From: Brachypodius melanocephalos
Taxonomy: Eukaryota > Chordata > Aves > Passeriformes > Pycnonotidae
Reading direction: 5' to 3'
Length of the DNA stretch: 64,000 nucleotides
Assembly: GCA_013398615.1 (NCBI GenBank)
Contig: VZSR01000028.1
Location: forward strand, 7,026,031-7,090,030
The position numbers and the translations under genes are program-made. The notes under the pieces are model-generated. The model made no database searches. It was not told the origin of the DNA and was given only the letters and a program-made list of their open reading frames with translations. Shown in pieces: positions 40,416 through 52,960 of this stretch. Positions within the stretch are counted from its first letter, which is position 1, and each line of letters begins with the position of its first letter.

Positions 40416-40530
40416 CCGCCGCCGCTGCTCCCGGGCTCCCCCTGCCTCCCGCCGGCACAGGCAGGGCTGGGGAGCAGCGGAGAGACGGCGTGGAGAGCGG
40501 GCAGCAGCCGAGAAAGTGAGGAGCGCAAGT

Positions 40531-43172
40531 TAGTAACTCCGCGTTCCTCAAGGAAGCATCTCCTAAAGAAAAGATAGTAGACGCACTTGCACTGGTGTTG
40601 GTTAAATCTGCAGTGAATTCTGTGCATTTTACAGACGCTCAACATTACACTGGCTTTTGGAGAATGTCTGTGGCGTGCACTCCCCGTGGGAAATGTGCTT
40701 TAGAAACATCAGAACGGTGTAATCCAATATATATTTATGACAGTCATGGTACGTGCAAGTTAGGGACAAAGAATTTTCTGTTGAAAGGCAAGGAAATTAT
40801 GTCTGCCATATTTCTTTTATTTCCAGTGGGCTTCTGCCATGATATTGGCAACAATAGGGCATGGAGTGTCTGTGGAAAGGCATGAAACTCATCTATTATT
40901 CCTCCCTGATTATTTTTTCTTAACAGCACATGAAAGATGTGCTTCATTTTATGTTAATTAGTAGACAAATCTCATGAATGGCCACTTAGAGAGCAGAACA
41001 AAACACATCACTGAAATCAAAGCAAAGGTGTTTTGTCTGCAGCAGGTGTACTCTTGTTTTAAAGACAAGATGGAAAACAGTTCAGGGTGGCAATTTATGG
41101 CCCAGAGTGAAAAAATCATGACAGTAAAAAATCATGAAGGGTAGAAGTCAGGAGCAGGCAGCTTTTTAAATCAGTAAGCTCTGGATAATTACATGCATAA
41201 GTATGAAATATGCAAAAATTTAATTAGTATGGCTGCCTTTTCCATTCATGACTAAAAAAACCAAAACCAATCAAACTCCAAAACAGGTACACAAAACTCA
41301 AGCAAATTAGTAGCTTGTCTGCTCTAGACATCACTGAAAGCTACTGCAATTTTCCATCAGTTTAGTCTCTCAAGTAAAGGAAACAAATGCTAAGTTTTCA
41401 CATGGTTTCAGAGTTATTTGTAAACTTTACTAGGAAACTAACAAGCTAAATTCCAAAATATAAATAGAAAATTAATTCTGAGCAAGAAGAAAAATGGAAA
41501 ACACTTGGGGAAACTGTATGAATTTTATATTCTAAATAACATCAAATCCAGGAATTGTTTTCAGCTACTGTTTTCACATACTAAATCTTCAATACTTTAG
41601 GTGGGGGAAAAAAAACACACAAGAAAAAAAAATACGCCTACTAAACCTGTCTACTTCAACATTAACACAGTCGAAGGAAAATCTGAGCAAAATACATTTC
41701 ATTCACAGATGGTGCTTGAGTGGCCAAGAGAAATAAACTTTTTTGGACTGTTGTTGTTACTGACAGCTATTCCCATACACCTGTCTGCAGCATCTTGTTG
41801 GAGCTGACAACTGCATTGCATGCATCTCCTCAGCCATTTGTCCCTGTCAAAAGCAGTGACAGGGAGGATGAGAAGAGAGATAATCTAGGAATTGTATTAA
41901 ATCATTGAAGAAAAGTAAAAGCAAACTGTTATCCAGAATCTTATTTTTTAGAGTTTCTCAAAGATACAGAGACAAACTCAGCCAGCACAAGTTTCAAACT
42001 TAAAATAGTGATAAAACTTTAAGGCTTCAAGAGGTTTTTTTGGGTTTTTTTTTTTTTTTTTAATGCTTGTGTGGCTGGATTTTAAAGCAACAAGGCAGTT
42101 TGTGTAGTGCTTCCTTAGGCAAAACTGCAGCTCATTTCAGTGTCAGGAATCATCTTTATCTATTTGGCATTCCACAACATGCATCCAAAATTCGTCTTTG
42201 GTTCAGAACATAAACAAGTGCTCAGTCTTGTTCAGTAGGTACACCAATTTTAGTTTGATTAGATAAGTTCAGCTGTCATCTGCAGAGCAGAGCACACTCT
42301 AGACAAAGAGAAAATATTTCGGCTATTGAAATACATGCTATGATTTTTTCAAAGGTGATGCAGAAAGCAAGTAAAATTAAGGGCACTTTATTTTTTTTTC
42401 TTTTTTTTTTTGGTACCATTGCAGATTCTATACCAGAGAAAGCTAAAAATAAATTATGTACGGATGGAGTTTTTTACTTACTTAATATTCTGAAGTTAAG
42501 TATCTTTGATGAAGTCAGGGGAGATTTTCTCTAAAGTCAAGTTATACCATTTTAAATGCAGTAAAATTACATATATATATAATATATTAGCCAGGAAAGG
42601 ACATTTTTCAAAATCCCTTCTGCATGCAACATTTTTTTTCTGAAAGAGAGACATAACACATGAGGAAAATACTCAGTACATAGGAAGGTTCCTAGTTCTT
42701 CTGTGATATATTTTTGACATAATCTGTACTGAAATGCTTAAATAAAAGGAACGTAGAGCAGACCTACTTTCAACTGAAATTTGCTGCATAGTACTTGAAG
42801 GGAAGAGAAGAAAATGTGACATCTTTCTTTTTATGGTCAGGGTTTTTTCCCCCATCAACCATGGTAACCTCAGGGTGGAATGAGGACATTATTTGAGAGG
42901 AAAAGTAGAGCAAAATGTATTTTAATTCTCTCATTAATACCTATTCCTCTTAATTTATAATTGGTGTGGTCCATAGAGCAAAAGACAGAGCGAAAAGAAC
43001 CAAATTCTGCCTTGCTCAGTAGTCTAGATCCCCCACAATCCAAGTGGACAAATTCAGGTCATTACCCAGATTATCATACTTGTGTGTTGCAGAGAAGTTG
43101 AATAAAGAACTGGGCACATGAAAAATGAAAAGAGGACACTCAGAGAAAAAAAAAAAAAATCTCTTCCAGAAG
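40531..43172. other. Non-coding flank of the promoter
   Basis: AT-rich DNA right of the island with no recognisable exon. An acceptor-like TTTCTTTTATTTCCAG near 40827 is followed by only a 37-codon open stretch and no donor. Low-complexity spots are T/G runs at 42034-42062, T runs at 42389-42412 and a short AT run at 42571-42588. Confidence 0.5.
42034..42062. repeat. T-rich low-complexity tract
   Basis: T runs broken by a GGG triplet, ending in about 18 consecutive T. Simple sequence. Confidence 0.85.
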
Positions 43173-43465
43173 CACATAGAACAGTTTGGGTTGGAAAGGA
43201 CTCTAAAGATCATCTGGTTCCAATCCCCTGCCATGAGCAGACACCTTTCACTAGGCTAGAGTGCTCATAGCCCCATCCAGAGCAGCCTTGATCACTTCCA
43301 GGGCCGCAGCACCCACAGTTTCTCTGGGCACTCTGTTCCAGTGTCTCACAAGCCTCAGAATTTCCTCCTAGCACCTAATTAACCCCTGCCCCTTTCAGCT
43401 GGGAGCCATACTCCTTTTTCCCATCACTGCATGCCCTTATGAATTGTCCCCCTCCACTTTCAGGC
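43173..43465 (-). mobile_element. CR1 LINE, truncated 3' end
   Basis: Read on the minus strand, this is the avian CR1 3' untranslated end. It closes with the wording ...CCAACCCAAAC followed by a GTTCTATG tail, and upstream holds the GATGATCTTTA-like, CCTGCCATG and CACTGGAACAG blocks of the family, all with substitutions. Only about 290 bases remain, so it is a normal 5'-truncated, dead copy without reverse transcriptase. A 14-base A run sits beside its 3' end on the plus strand. Divergence suggests an old insertion. Confidence 0.9.
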
Positions 43466-45480
43466 TTACACCCTGAATTACAGAAATGGTCTGGTTTTTT
43501 TTGTTCTCTTGAGACTGTAAATGTCAGTCATGCAAACAGGTGATGGTGATGACTGGATGGAGGTCATAGAGGACAAGCAAAAGCAATAGAATCAGAAGCC
43601 TTTTAGACCTGTAGCCATGCCCATATCAAAGAATAAATACCAGCCACTTGGACTGATTTGCCAGAAAATAGTTACTAGAGGAAATAGAGATTGAAGAATT
43701 GCACCAACTACAAAACCTGAAAACTTTCCCCATCCTTCTGAGCACTGGCTCACCTCTCACAGACCAAAAGCTACATCCCATCACCCTGCAAAGCCATGAA
43801 ACAAGAAACAAAACAATCCCTGTTCTGTCCTTCTTATGAAGAAGCAATGCTAGAGAAGTTATTCCCAATTTTCTATTTAACTTTAATGTTGTTGTCTTAG
43901 TACAACACTACATGCACATCCCCACTTGAAATTTTCCTCATCTTGCCAAAAGAACCGTAAATTGCCACATCGTAAACAGACATCACAACCCAAAATTGAT
44001 CTTAATGATCTTAGACTGTAACAACAACAACTAGAACCCTCTATTTCAGCAAAAGGAAGGACATCATTAGCACTGTGATCATTTTAGGCATCACAGATGG
44101 CAAAGGCCAGAGGGACCTGAGTAGCCTGCCAATTATTTGCCTTATCTATGGTCTTAACCAAGCACATAACAAGGCTACTGTTGGTCAGATCATCAGAGCA
44201 GATGCTACTCTCTTTAAGGCAGCTGTATAACATCATATTACCTGAATTTTCACTTTGACAAAATAAAAACCTCTTTTGGGACAGGTTTTATGACAGAGGC
44301 TTATAAACATTAGAAGATATGATATAGAGACAGGAAAGAGGGAAAACATGAGTAGATATCTGTTCTAGCTTTATTAACTGGGAATGTAATCATGTTTCAA
44401 GGGGTGAAGAATTATTCACTCAAAAACATAATGTTTCTTGTGTTTCTCTTATGTTCTGTTTATTAAAAGAGTCTTGCCAAATATTGGAGAGTTTTTTCTG
44501 CTTGTTATGCTGTAACTCTTTCTTCCCATTTTTTGTAAAACTTTAGAAGCAGAAAGAACTATTACATTACTTTGATTTGCTAGGTGCCATAGGCTACACA
44601 ATTTTAACCAGATGTCTTAATATTGAGTTGTTAGAGTACATTTAGGGCCTGAAGAAACCAATACCAAATGGATGAGAGAAACAAGCTGCTGACAATGCTG
44701 GAGTGTAGGTGGTGGTGACTGATTTACTGTTGTTCATTGCAAACCTGAGCTGGTTATCACTGTGTAATAGCAAGATATATAAAGAAGGTCCTTTATGTCA
44801 TAGCTACTAGAGTTTTCATCTCAAAGGCTGTCAGAGCCTATAGCCCTGAAGCTTTTTCTGGGAGTATGTGACATTAAAACTATTGTAGTCACCCCCACAA
44901 GATATTTCCAAAATAGAGATGCAATATTCTATGTAGAACTCCTCACAGACTAATGCTTCCCATGAAAAAGCCAAGAGAGACAGAGACATTGGGTATTTCA
45001 TCCTAAAGTTTTGAGGAAAGGAAGAAGCTATAGAAATTTTTCATTAAAAACTAAAGGCTAACATATAGTATTCCTTGCAGAGAACAAGAGTAGGACATGC
45101 TTATTTTGTTTGGGTTTTTTTTCTGGGCCAGTTGTCCTTTGCAGTGTGATAGAACATCTACTTCTGAAAATATCCAAATGGCCTAAGTTTCTTAGTCTAT
45201 GACAAAAACTTAGAACATTAAGAAGGCCTAAAAAACTAACCATGCCCCTAGCTTATGACAGAAAGAATGAAAGAAACCATCACTTTTCTCTACACTACAC
45301 ATGGACTTAAGTTTTTAAAAATATTCCTAGTATCTGAAAAAGAAACCCAACAAAAAATTACTCAAGTGTATAGACTAATTTCAAGTTAGGTCCCACAAGA
45401 CTCACAAAGATTTTTCCTGTAGACTTCAAAGACAACAATATATTAATAAAATATTCATACAAGAGTAAAACCTCAAAATA
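43466..45480. other. Non-coding DNA, nothing specific
   Basis: No exon, RNA or repeat recognised between the CR1 copy and the 45.5-46.2 kb patch. Open frames here are short and without domains. Confidence 0.5.
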
Positions 45481-46170
45481 GAAACCCATTGCCACAGCCC
45501 TCTTGGTAGAGAGTAGAAACGAACCAAGACATAGACTTCTTATTTATCACAGCATGAAAAGGGCCCTGGTTTATCCCTCTTTCCAGTTCAGCCATCCTCA
45601 CTCCAACCATCCCCTGACTCTGGCTGCAGCAGCTCCTGCTGGAGGTTTCCCCTTACAGCCTCTGCCTGCTGGTTATTCCCTGCTGAACTCTGCCTGCAGG
45701 GATCAGTGTGCAGACTGTGACTGCAGGCTTTTACCCAGCCAGACTGTGACTGCAGGGATCAGTGTGCAGGCTGTGACTGCAGGCTTTTACCCAGCCAGAC
45801 TGTGACTGCAGGGATCAGTGTGCACACTGTGACTGCAGGCTTTTACCCAGCCAGACTGTGACTGCAGGTTCCACCAACAGGCTCTGAGTGCACACCCACA
45901 CTGACCTCACTGCAGGGATTCTGTCTGCCCAGGATCCTGCTTCTTCATGCTTCTCAAGGGTCCTCCTCCACAATGATCCTCCCCAGCCAACCCACTCCCT
46001 TTTATCACACTTACCTTTATTGGATACAGCTGTGACTCATCAAGGGTAAGGCTATATTTGGTAATTAACACAGCTGTTAGTGATCAGGGACAAAGTCACC
46101 TGTATTCCCTTCTCCTGCAGAAAGCCTTTGCTTTCAGGCCTTTAATTGGCAGAATGCTGGAGGAGATCTG
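45481..46170. other. GC-richer, possibly LTR-derived patch
   Basis: A patch richer in C and G than its flanks, holding the dimeric minisatellite at 45637-45910. To its right is a segment (45990-46130) with CTTTTATCACAC, CTTTATTGGATACAGCTGTG and AACACAGCTGTTAGTGATCA. The style recalls avian endogenous-retrovirus LTRs, which often carry internal tandem repeats. I found no clear LTR ends, primer-binding site or gag/pol frame. Family membership is a guess. Confidence 0.3.
45637..45910 (+). repeat. Minisatellite of dimeric 56-bp units
   Basis: Three near-identical 56-bp units lie at 45695-45750, 45751-45806 and 45807-45862. Each splits into a 27-base half starting TGCAGGGATCAG and a 29-base half starting TGCAGGCTTTTACCC, and most halves end in CAGACTGTGAC. 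Units two and three differ mainly at the bases before CTGTGAC. Two more diverged monomers of 30 and 28 bases start with TGCTGG at 45637 and 45667, and a degenerate one follows at 45863. Because 56 is not a multiple of 3, a frame shifts at every copy, which argues against coding. Confidence 0.9.
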
Positions 46171-49100
46171 GAAGAATCTCTAAGATCCCTGACATAAACA
46201 CTACAGCATCTATCAACATGTAAATTGGAAAGTGAAATCTTCAATGTTTACTAAAATAGCCTAGGCAAGGCCTCACAAAATATAAGCATTATTTGAGGCT
46301 TTTAATCAGGACCAAATCAATATTTTATATACATGTGTCATAATCCAAACTTCCCTTTCTTTTCCTTATGTAACACCTCATTCTTCTTTACTGAAGGCTG
46401 GATGTAGATGCATATGAAGTTAAGGTTGAGTTTACTTATTCATATTATATACAAATCACAGCCTTAGTGATGGACAATAGAAGTACTGCATGTATTTAAT
46501 CTGCACATTAAAAACCCTTGGATTACTTTTCATGTATAACTGAAAAGTTAAGTTAGAAGAAACTAAATTTGGTAATACTTTTAAAAGTCATGGGGAAGTA
46601 TATGAAAGCTGAAAGCAGCATGGGTTTAATACTGTAACAAAGAACCTAGCACTTCAAAAAGAAATAAAGTCCTGATATACACCATACTTTTGTGATTTGT
46701 AGGAGAAAGAATAAACATCCAATTAGAACTACCTTGTAGCTGACAGTTTGGAGTGTAATGAATTATCAGCATTGTGTGCTGCTGAAATGAACCTGCTTCC
46801 TTTGCAGTCAGCTGTACCATCATTTTTAAACCCACTGCTCTCATCATTGGTCATAAACACTAGCCAGAAACATGATGTTTCTTGCTTACTTATTTTTCAC
46901 AGAAAACACGTTATTCACAGAAGTTTAGCACTGTAAATATTTTTATGTATGCTCTCTGTTCTGGAATATATCTGTCTAGAAAGAGAGGATGCCATTAATC
47001 TCTTTCAGTAGCGGTGCCATCTAAGAATCCTCAGTAAATTTCAGGCAATGAATTTGCCTTTTTAGGTAAAACAAAGGAAGCATCACTTTGGAGTTTGAGG
47101 TTGCTAACTGCCAGATTCTGATACAGACTTCCCAGCATAAACAGGTGCCTTCAAGCAAGGAGAACAGATCACCAAACCTTTTAGTGGAAAGCAGCCCCTT
47201 GAGCTAACATCTGCACGTAGAGGCTTGGAACAGGCTTGCTCAGATATTTGAATCAACTTCCGTGTTTTCCTCTAGGCTTCTTAGGTACTCTTCTTGAATT
47301 ACAGGAGGGGAGAAATGAACAACAGAATTATTCCTTAGCTTGTAACTGATATGAGTGTTTTATGAACACATTCATAGGTCTGCATTGCTTTCATCAGGCA
47401 CAAATTCACACATTTCCATAGCTATCAGACCATGAAACTTTGTGTTATTCTCTGCTGAACATTTCAAACCCATACTTTCTCTCCATTTTCTTGGTAGGTA
47501 TTTCACATAATTTTTCCTGGGTTTGTCCTTTAATAGTAATCCTTCTTTTTTATGCTTTAAATGAAAAGCAGCTGAGCTTGTAGACAGCTTGTAAATGGAC
47601 TTTAATGTTGCAGGCAAAATTCAGCTCTTGTCTAAAAGGTAATCATGCATTCTATAAAACAGAGTAAGAGGTGTGAAGAACTTGTGCTATCCAGAGAACG
47701 CTAAAACATACCTGCAAATCCATCTCTGACTTGTACTGAGCTGAACTCTCTCTGTATTTTTTGTCTTGGAGTTGTTACTCTCGCAGAACTGCCCTGTGGT
47801 CTTTCTTGCCCCTGCCTTCAGTAACAGACAAGGCAATCCCTCAGTCAGTACCATTCACGTGCCATAAGTGGAGGTTAAAAGCTGTCCCCCATTTTACCAG
47901 ATGCAGTTAGCATTTTAGCTCAAGGTCTGCTGATGACAATGATCTTCAAATGCTTTTCATTAAAACAAAGAATGATAAGTTAAAGGAGTAAACATTTCCC
48001 AGAATTTGGGCCATATGTGAGACTCTATTTGAAAGATCTATTGCTTAAAACTGATCTGAAACTGCTCAGGCAGAAAGCCCAGCTGAGCTTTCAAGAGAAA
48101 TGCCAAGGAGAGTGTATTTAAGTTTATATTACACTGAGTGCAATATTTTCAGGTGAAGTTCAAAAATTGCTGTTGATGAAGCAGCATTTTAATGCTGTGA
48201 TAAAAACTCATTCAAGATGAACCCGAACTCCATCCAGAACTCCTACATCCCCCTAGTGACTATTTAACATTCAGCACACCTCAGAGTGGAGGCTAAGCAT
48301 CCCTTTGAAAGCAATAACTGTCCTAATTTGTAAAGGTTGATGTTATTATTGTATTACTTTCAAAAAAGTCATGGGTGCTTACCTGTTGAATAAAGAGCAA
48401 ATGGTTCACAGAACTATGGCAGTGCAACATGTGGCTGGGCAAAACAGAGCTGTCTATTATCACCATCCAAATAGCAACAGGGGTGTGCTGTTCTGGGTGC
48501 TGCACCTTGTAGCCTCCCTTCGCCTAAGGACACAAAGGGAGAAAAACCTGTCTTTAATTTTGATTTTATAATGACATCAGTAATCACTGATTAGCCTTCT
48601 GCAATGATAAGGTATTTTTCCAACCACCCACTTCTTGCTAGGTAAAGCATAGGGAATAAGTTAATCTTTGCATGCTAATGGTTCCCACTATCAGCTAAGC
48701 AATTGATCCTTAGAGCTGAGTAACAAACTTGTGCTTTCCCACTCCCACACAGGTGGGTGGAGTGGCTCTCTGCTCTTCACTGCTCGTTTCAATACCTGCC
48801 TCCGGGTAGACAATCCCACCCATCTCAATAAACAGGTAAATATATTTGTTCCACCAAGCAAGAGATAGTCTCAGTAACACAACTAGGAATAAAGTTCCTG
48901 AAGAAAATGTCAAAACAGTAAAATGTCCATCAATCTCCTTTCCTCTCTTTCACTCAACTTTTCTAAAGAATGCTTTTGCTGTAGAAACACAGCAGACAGT
49001 TCAGCATGATATTTTATCTTCCTTTGATCTCTTTTCAGAGTCTTTCAGCTTTTGATATTCAAGAAAAATTAATGTATCCATATGGCAAGTAACTTTAGAT

Positions 49101-49967
49101 TAGTATATGGCCAATATTAGTCATTTACACAAAAGCAGCAACACCCCTGAGAAACCTCCTCCCATCCCACTACAATCTCTTCTCTACTTTAACAAAGCTA
49201 AGCCAGGACAATACAATCCTGTTCACCAGTGTCATCAGACAAAATAAACTTCCCTCAAAGTGTATTTTCTCCTAGTTTCCTCTAATCATTTATCTCTCTA
49301 CTTCTGCCTCTAACTTCAAATAATTCCAAATCCTTTTTGTGTCAATGCCAGTAAGTTGTTTTTGGGTTTTTCTTGTTTTCGTATCCTGGTTTTGCTCATT
49401 GTTCAGCTGAAACCAGTGATGGTTATTTCTGCTTCAGTTTGTTTCCAATCACAAGGTGTTGTTTCTTTCTTTTTATTTTCCTGTTATTCTTCTATTAGAA
49501 ATCATTAAATATTGACCTTTTGTTTATGATCTTGCTTTTTTGGGGATCCCCTCCATCTTGTGTTCACACAGCACAACACAAGCCAACTTCTCAGCATCTG
49601 ACACTGATTAGACCTGAGCTCTGAAAGGAGATCACAGCACCAGAGCATCCTGTGCATGGTCAGATGGCAATAAGTAATCAGACCAGGACCTCTCTATTCA
49701 AAATACAGACATATGCACCTGCTTCTCTGTTTGCTGGAGAAGCCTAACACATGCCTAATATCATTAAAATGTCAACAAGAAGAGCTCAACTGGTTCTGAA
49801 GTTAAATTTGCCAACTCACTCCTGCCATTTTACAAGTGTCCAGATATATCCAGAATTTAATTCCTGCTGAGTCTCAGCCTCAAGCAGCTTCTGGATATCA
49901 GACCTCTGCTAAATGCATGAAACACTGATCAGTTTTGCTTTTCTATGTATCTGAAGGGCACAAGATT
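46171..49967. other. Non-coding DNA, probably intergenic
   Basis: No exon or RNA gene recognised. A partial CTCF-like core (ACTAGGGGG, minus strand) lies at about 48249-48260. A GC-richer spot at 48730-48830 is unassigned. Otherwise ordinary AT-rich sequence. Confidence 0.5.
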
Positions 49968-50203
49968 TTAGGGGAGTTTTAGATTGAATATTAGGAAGAG
50001 GCTTTCCCCCAGAGGGTGGCTGGGCACTGGACAGGTTTCCCTGGGAAGTGGTCACAGCACTGTGCCTGACAGAGTTCCAGAAACTTCTGGGCAATGCTCT
50101 CAGGTGGGATTCTTAAGGCATCCTGTGCAGGGACAGAAACTGGGTTTTGGTGATCCTCGTGGGTCTCTTCCAACCCAGGATATTCCATGATTCTGTAATT
50201 CCA
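49968..50203 (+). mobile_element. CR1 LINE, truncated 3' end, second subfamily
   Basis: It starts near GATTGAATATTAGGAAGAG and carries the CR1 3' blocks around CCCAGAGGGTGG, GACAGAGTTCCAG and TCCTGTGCAGGG. It ends in GTGATCCTCGTGGGTC and CCAGGATATTCCATGATTCT, the classic avian CR1 terminus. About 235 bases, 5'-truncated and non-coding. The 3' end differs from the 43 kb copy, so the two belong to different CR1 subfamilies. Open frames across it on both strands are by-products of the repeat. Confidence 0.93.
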
Positions 50204-51099
50204 AGATGGAGGCCTTTTTTAAAATTTAAACTAGAAGAGAACCACAAGCACTTGGCAACCAACATACCAAGAAGTAAACATACAGCACAGATTAAATGTT
50301 GCTATGAGATGAATGCCAAATTCGTGGTTTCAGCAAACATCTGCCTTTAATCTATATTGCTCATTAGCTGGAAGAATTGCATTCTTGGGATTAGTTATTG
50401 TAAATAACACTGAAACACATTCAACATGGATACATTTCCCCGTATTAATGTGAGAACTGAGAGGAAACAAAACCCAGAAAAACTCTCCCATTAAAAGCTG
50501 CTTGGCTGAAATTTAAGATATGTACAAAGGATTGAAGAAAGCTATGCAATTCCTAGGATAACTCCTGATTGCAAAAAAGCATTTTATAGGATGACTGTGA
50601 TTCACCCTTAAAAGCTTGCTTTCTCACCTTTTCTTCTGCTGAGCTGCTTTTGTGGCCTCTTTACAAGTCCAAATACACATTTTCTATGTTAAAAGGAGCA
50701 CCTTAGAAGTACGAGGGTTCATTTTTCCTTTTTCAACTTGCCTATTTGAGAGCAAGGTCTTAAAAATGACTGATTAGGACAACTAGAGAGTGCAAACTGC
50801 AACTGGGAGAGACAAGAAACAGATTAAGATTTCAGGAGCTGTTTAAATCAGCTGTAGGTTGACAGAAGTCATATGTTGCAATCACACTGTACAGAGGTAT
50901 ATTTATTTACCTCTTCCATGTAAAGCAAATTACTCCAGTTTTAGCTTTGCCCTTCATCTGATATCACCCTTTGTTTAAACAGATGCCTAAGGAATGCAGG
51001 GTTGGCTTCTCTACATGAAATGCAAACGAACAAATTTCTTGGTATTAGCTGCAAAGTCAATGCTATAAGTTATCTATTCAAATCAGGAGGACAAGGTTT
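50204..51099. other. Non-coding DNA, nothing specific
   Basis: No exon, RNA gene or repeat recognised. Confidence 0.5.
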
Positions 51100-51400
51100 T
51101 TTAAAATTATTACTTTTAGGTTTAAAACCATGAATTCAGCTATAAACAGCTCACTTTCCACCACTTTTTGGCCTTTATTCTTTTCAAACAAAAACCTTTT
51201 CTAATCGTCGATGTGACATTTTGGAGGATTTAATTAGTTCTTTTCTCCTTAGAAATACTGTTTCTCAATGTACACCCACAGTAATTCATACTTATTTTAG
51301 ATAACTCCTAGCATATAAATTATATTTTTAAAGCAAATTTTAACACCCTTTATTATCTTCTTTGAAATCTAGCAAGCATGCTCGGACTTCAAAAGAATGA
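51100..51400. promoter_or_regulatory. Candidate conserved regulatory element
   Basis: Contains TAATCGTCGATG (51202-51213, two CpGs retained in AT-rich DNA), TAATTAG at 51231-51237 and many ATTA cores. Non-repetitive. Inferred from texture only. Confidence 0.22.
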
Positions 51401-52579
51401 TTCAGCATCTCCAAAGAGATAAAGTTCCAAAGAAAATCTTGGGACTTTAATAATGAGTCTCTTTCTTGTATTAAATGCAAATTAACATAAGAATTGATAG
51501 CATTTTTTAATATTCACAGGGGTTTTTTTTAAATTCACAGTTCTGTTGAAGTACAGCAAGAGTAAACTAGCCAGATTAATCCAAGACTTAACTCATGTAG
51601 GTATTTAGGATTTTTCAACTCAAACTGAAACTGCAAAAATACATCCAGAACTGAGGAAGCAATAAGCAAAAAAGCAACAAAAATCGAAATCCTTGCTCTT
51701 GCTGAAATTGGAGCAGAAATATCCTTTTCTTTCAGCCCCTTGTTGCCATGTCTGTTTGCTCTCTTGCAGTCTGAAATCTGGTTGTGCCATATGCCAGCAA
51801 ATTGGGTAAAGGAAGCCTCTTGCACAGCTGACAGCAAAAGATGAAAATAACACTGCCAGCAATAAATGGAGTCTAGCAAACACACATATCCACAAGCTTA
51901 GGGTGGATAGAAAGGAATTTTATGAAAGTATGTTTATAAAAATAGAAAGTAGAAGGGACAGAAAAAAGAAAGTGTTAGGAAGAGGAAACAGTGACAACAG
52001 AAGTAGCAGATGACCCAAAGAGAAGAGACAATAAAACAGACTGGATTTACAAGGACACAATTTTCTGCATTCAATGTTTGCTATCAAAGATCACTAGAGG
52101 AAATATCTCAACTTCAGCAGCAAAATAAGTTGATGCTCCCCTTCCTGACAATTGTTAATCCAACTCATTTAAAAGAGCAGTGTATTTGAGATGAGGATAT
52201 CAGCCTACCTTTGTGATTTTCCTTGTACCAATCTTGCCTTTTATGTCATACTCAAACCTGTCCTAAGCCAACTTCTGGAACTGGATAGTGAAGACCACTT
52301 AACATCCACCGTGCAATTTAATTATTGTTTCTCACTCTTGTTTCTCATGCATTATGCAGTGCAAGTTTTTGAAATCACAGCCTTAAAATATAATAAAGGA
52401 GAGCAAGAGAAGAAACATTGTAGGTTAGTGTGATTTTCATAAGAAAAAAAATTATAGCAGTGTTTGTGAATCTGAATCTGGGAACTAATATCACATATCA
52501 CTTCATCTGTCTCTTCATCGTGGATCTTGCCGTACTACACAATGCCAAAGAAGATGCAATTGTTCAAAGTCTATGCATT
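51401..52579. other. Non-coding DNA, nothing specific
   Basis: Minus-strand frames of 116 and 91 codons overlap at 51535-51895 in two phases. They are cysteine- and leucine-rich and match nothing known, and are taken as chance. No repeat recognised. Confidence 0.5.
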
Positions 52580-52960
52580 TAAAACGCACATTCGTAAAGG
52601 AACAGCTATTTTTGCCATCTTATTGCAGTTTTATTGTTTTGGGGACATCTTCAGTGTTAGCGAAACTGGGAGGGTTTTTGTGCCATTTTATTAAAGAGGA
52701 TGGTTGATGAGTGTCTCCTTTTTGAAATCAATGCCAGCTGGATTTCATGTCCGACTTGCAATGCATAAAGATTGCGTGTGTTCAGCATTTGAGTAGAAGA
52801 ACACAGAGCTTCTGTTTTCTATTTATTTTTCTTATGTGGCAAACAGAAAAAAGCATTATAAAAACAATAATGGGCGAAAAAGGGAACATGAGAAACAGAG
52901 CGGCTTTAAAGTTTGAAGTTTGAACAAAGTAACATCAATAGCAGTCAAAAATACTGCTTA
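52580..52960. promoter_or_regulatory. Candidate conserved element with retained CpGs
   Basis: About seven CpGs (near 52584, 52592, 52660, 52752, 52774, 52874, 52902) persist in AT-rich, non-repetitive sequence, in a window where CpG is otherwise rare. Retained CpG in a non-island tract can mark selection or a hypomethylated enhancer. Confidence 0.28.

Larger units (their letters stand above)
39880..40530. promoter_or_regulatory. CpG-island promoter
   Basis: The only true CpG island in the window, with about 63 CpGs in 40021-40500 by hand count and high GC against AT-rich flanks. It contains a perfect CRE (40363-40370), CCGCCCC at 40346-40352 and CCCCGCCC at 40378-40385 (Sp1-type GC boxes), and no TATA box that I can see. 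The plus strand is C-rich left of the CRE and G-rich at the right end, the skew expected of divergent initiation. Splice-donor-like sites on the minus strand (40285, 39948) favour a leftward gene with non-coding first exon(s), but a strong plus-strand donor at 40091 leaves direction open. The gene is not identified. Confidence 0.85.

Noticed and set aside
40012..40645. Long frames (up to 179 codons) on both strands in the CpG island
   Set aside because: G/A/P/R-rich peptides open in several phases at once are typical of GC-rich promoter DNA. Some lack an ATG start.
40820..40971. Acceptor-like site followed by a 37-codon ATG frame
   Set aside because: No donor follows and the peptide is unrecognised. 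Isolated acceptors are common in T-rich DNA.
45503..45805. 100-codon plus frame over the minisatellite
   Set aside because: The repeat unit is 56 bp, not a multiple of 3, so the frame changes in each copy. It is explained by the repeat.
49909..50190. Open frames on both strands at 50 kb
   Set aside because: They are translations of the CR1 3' untranslated end.
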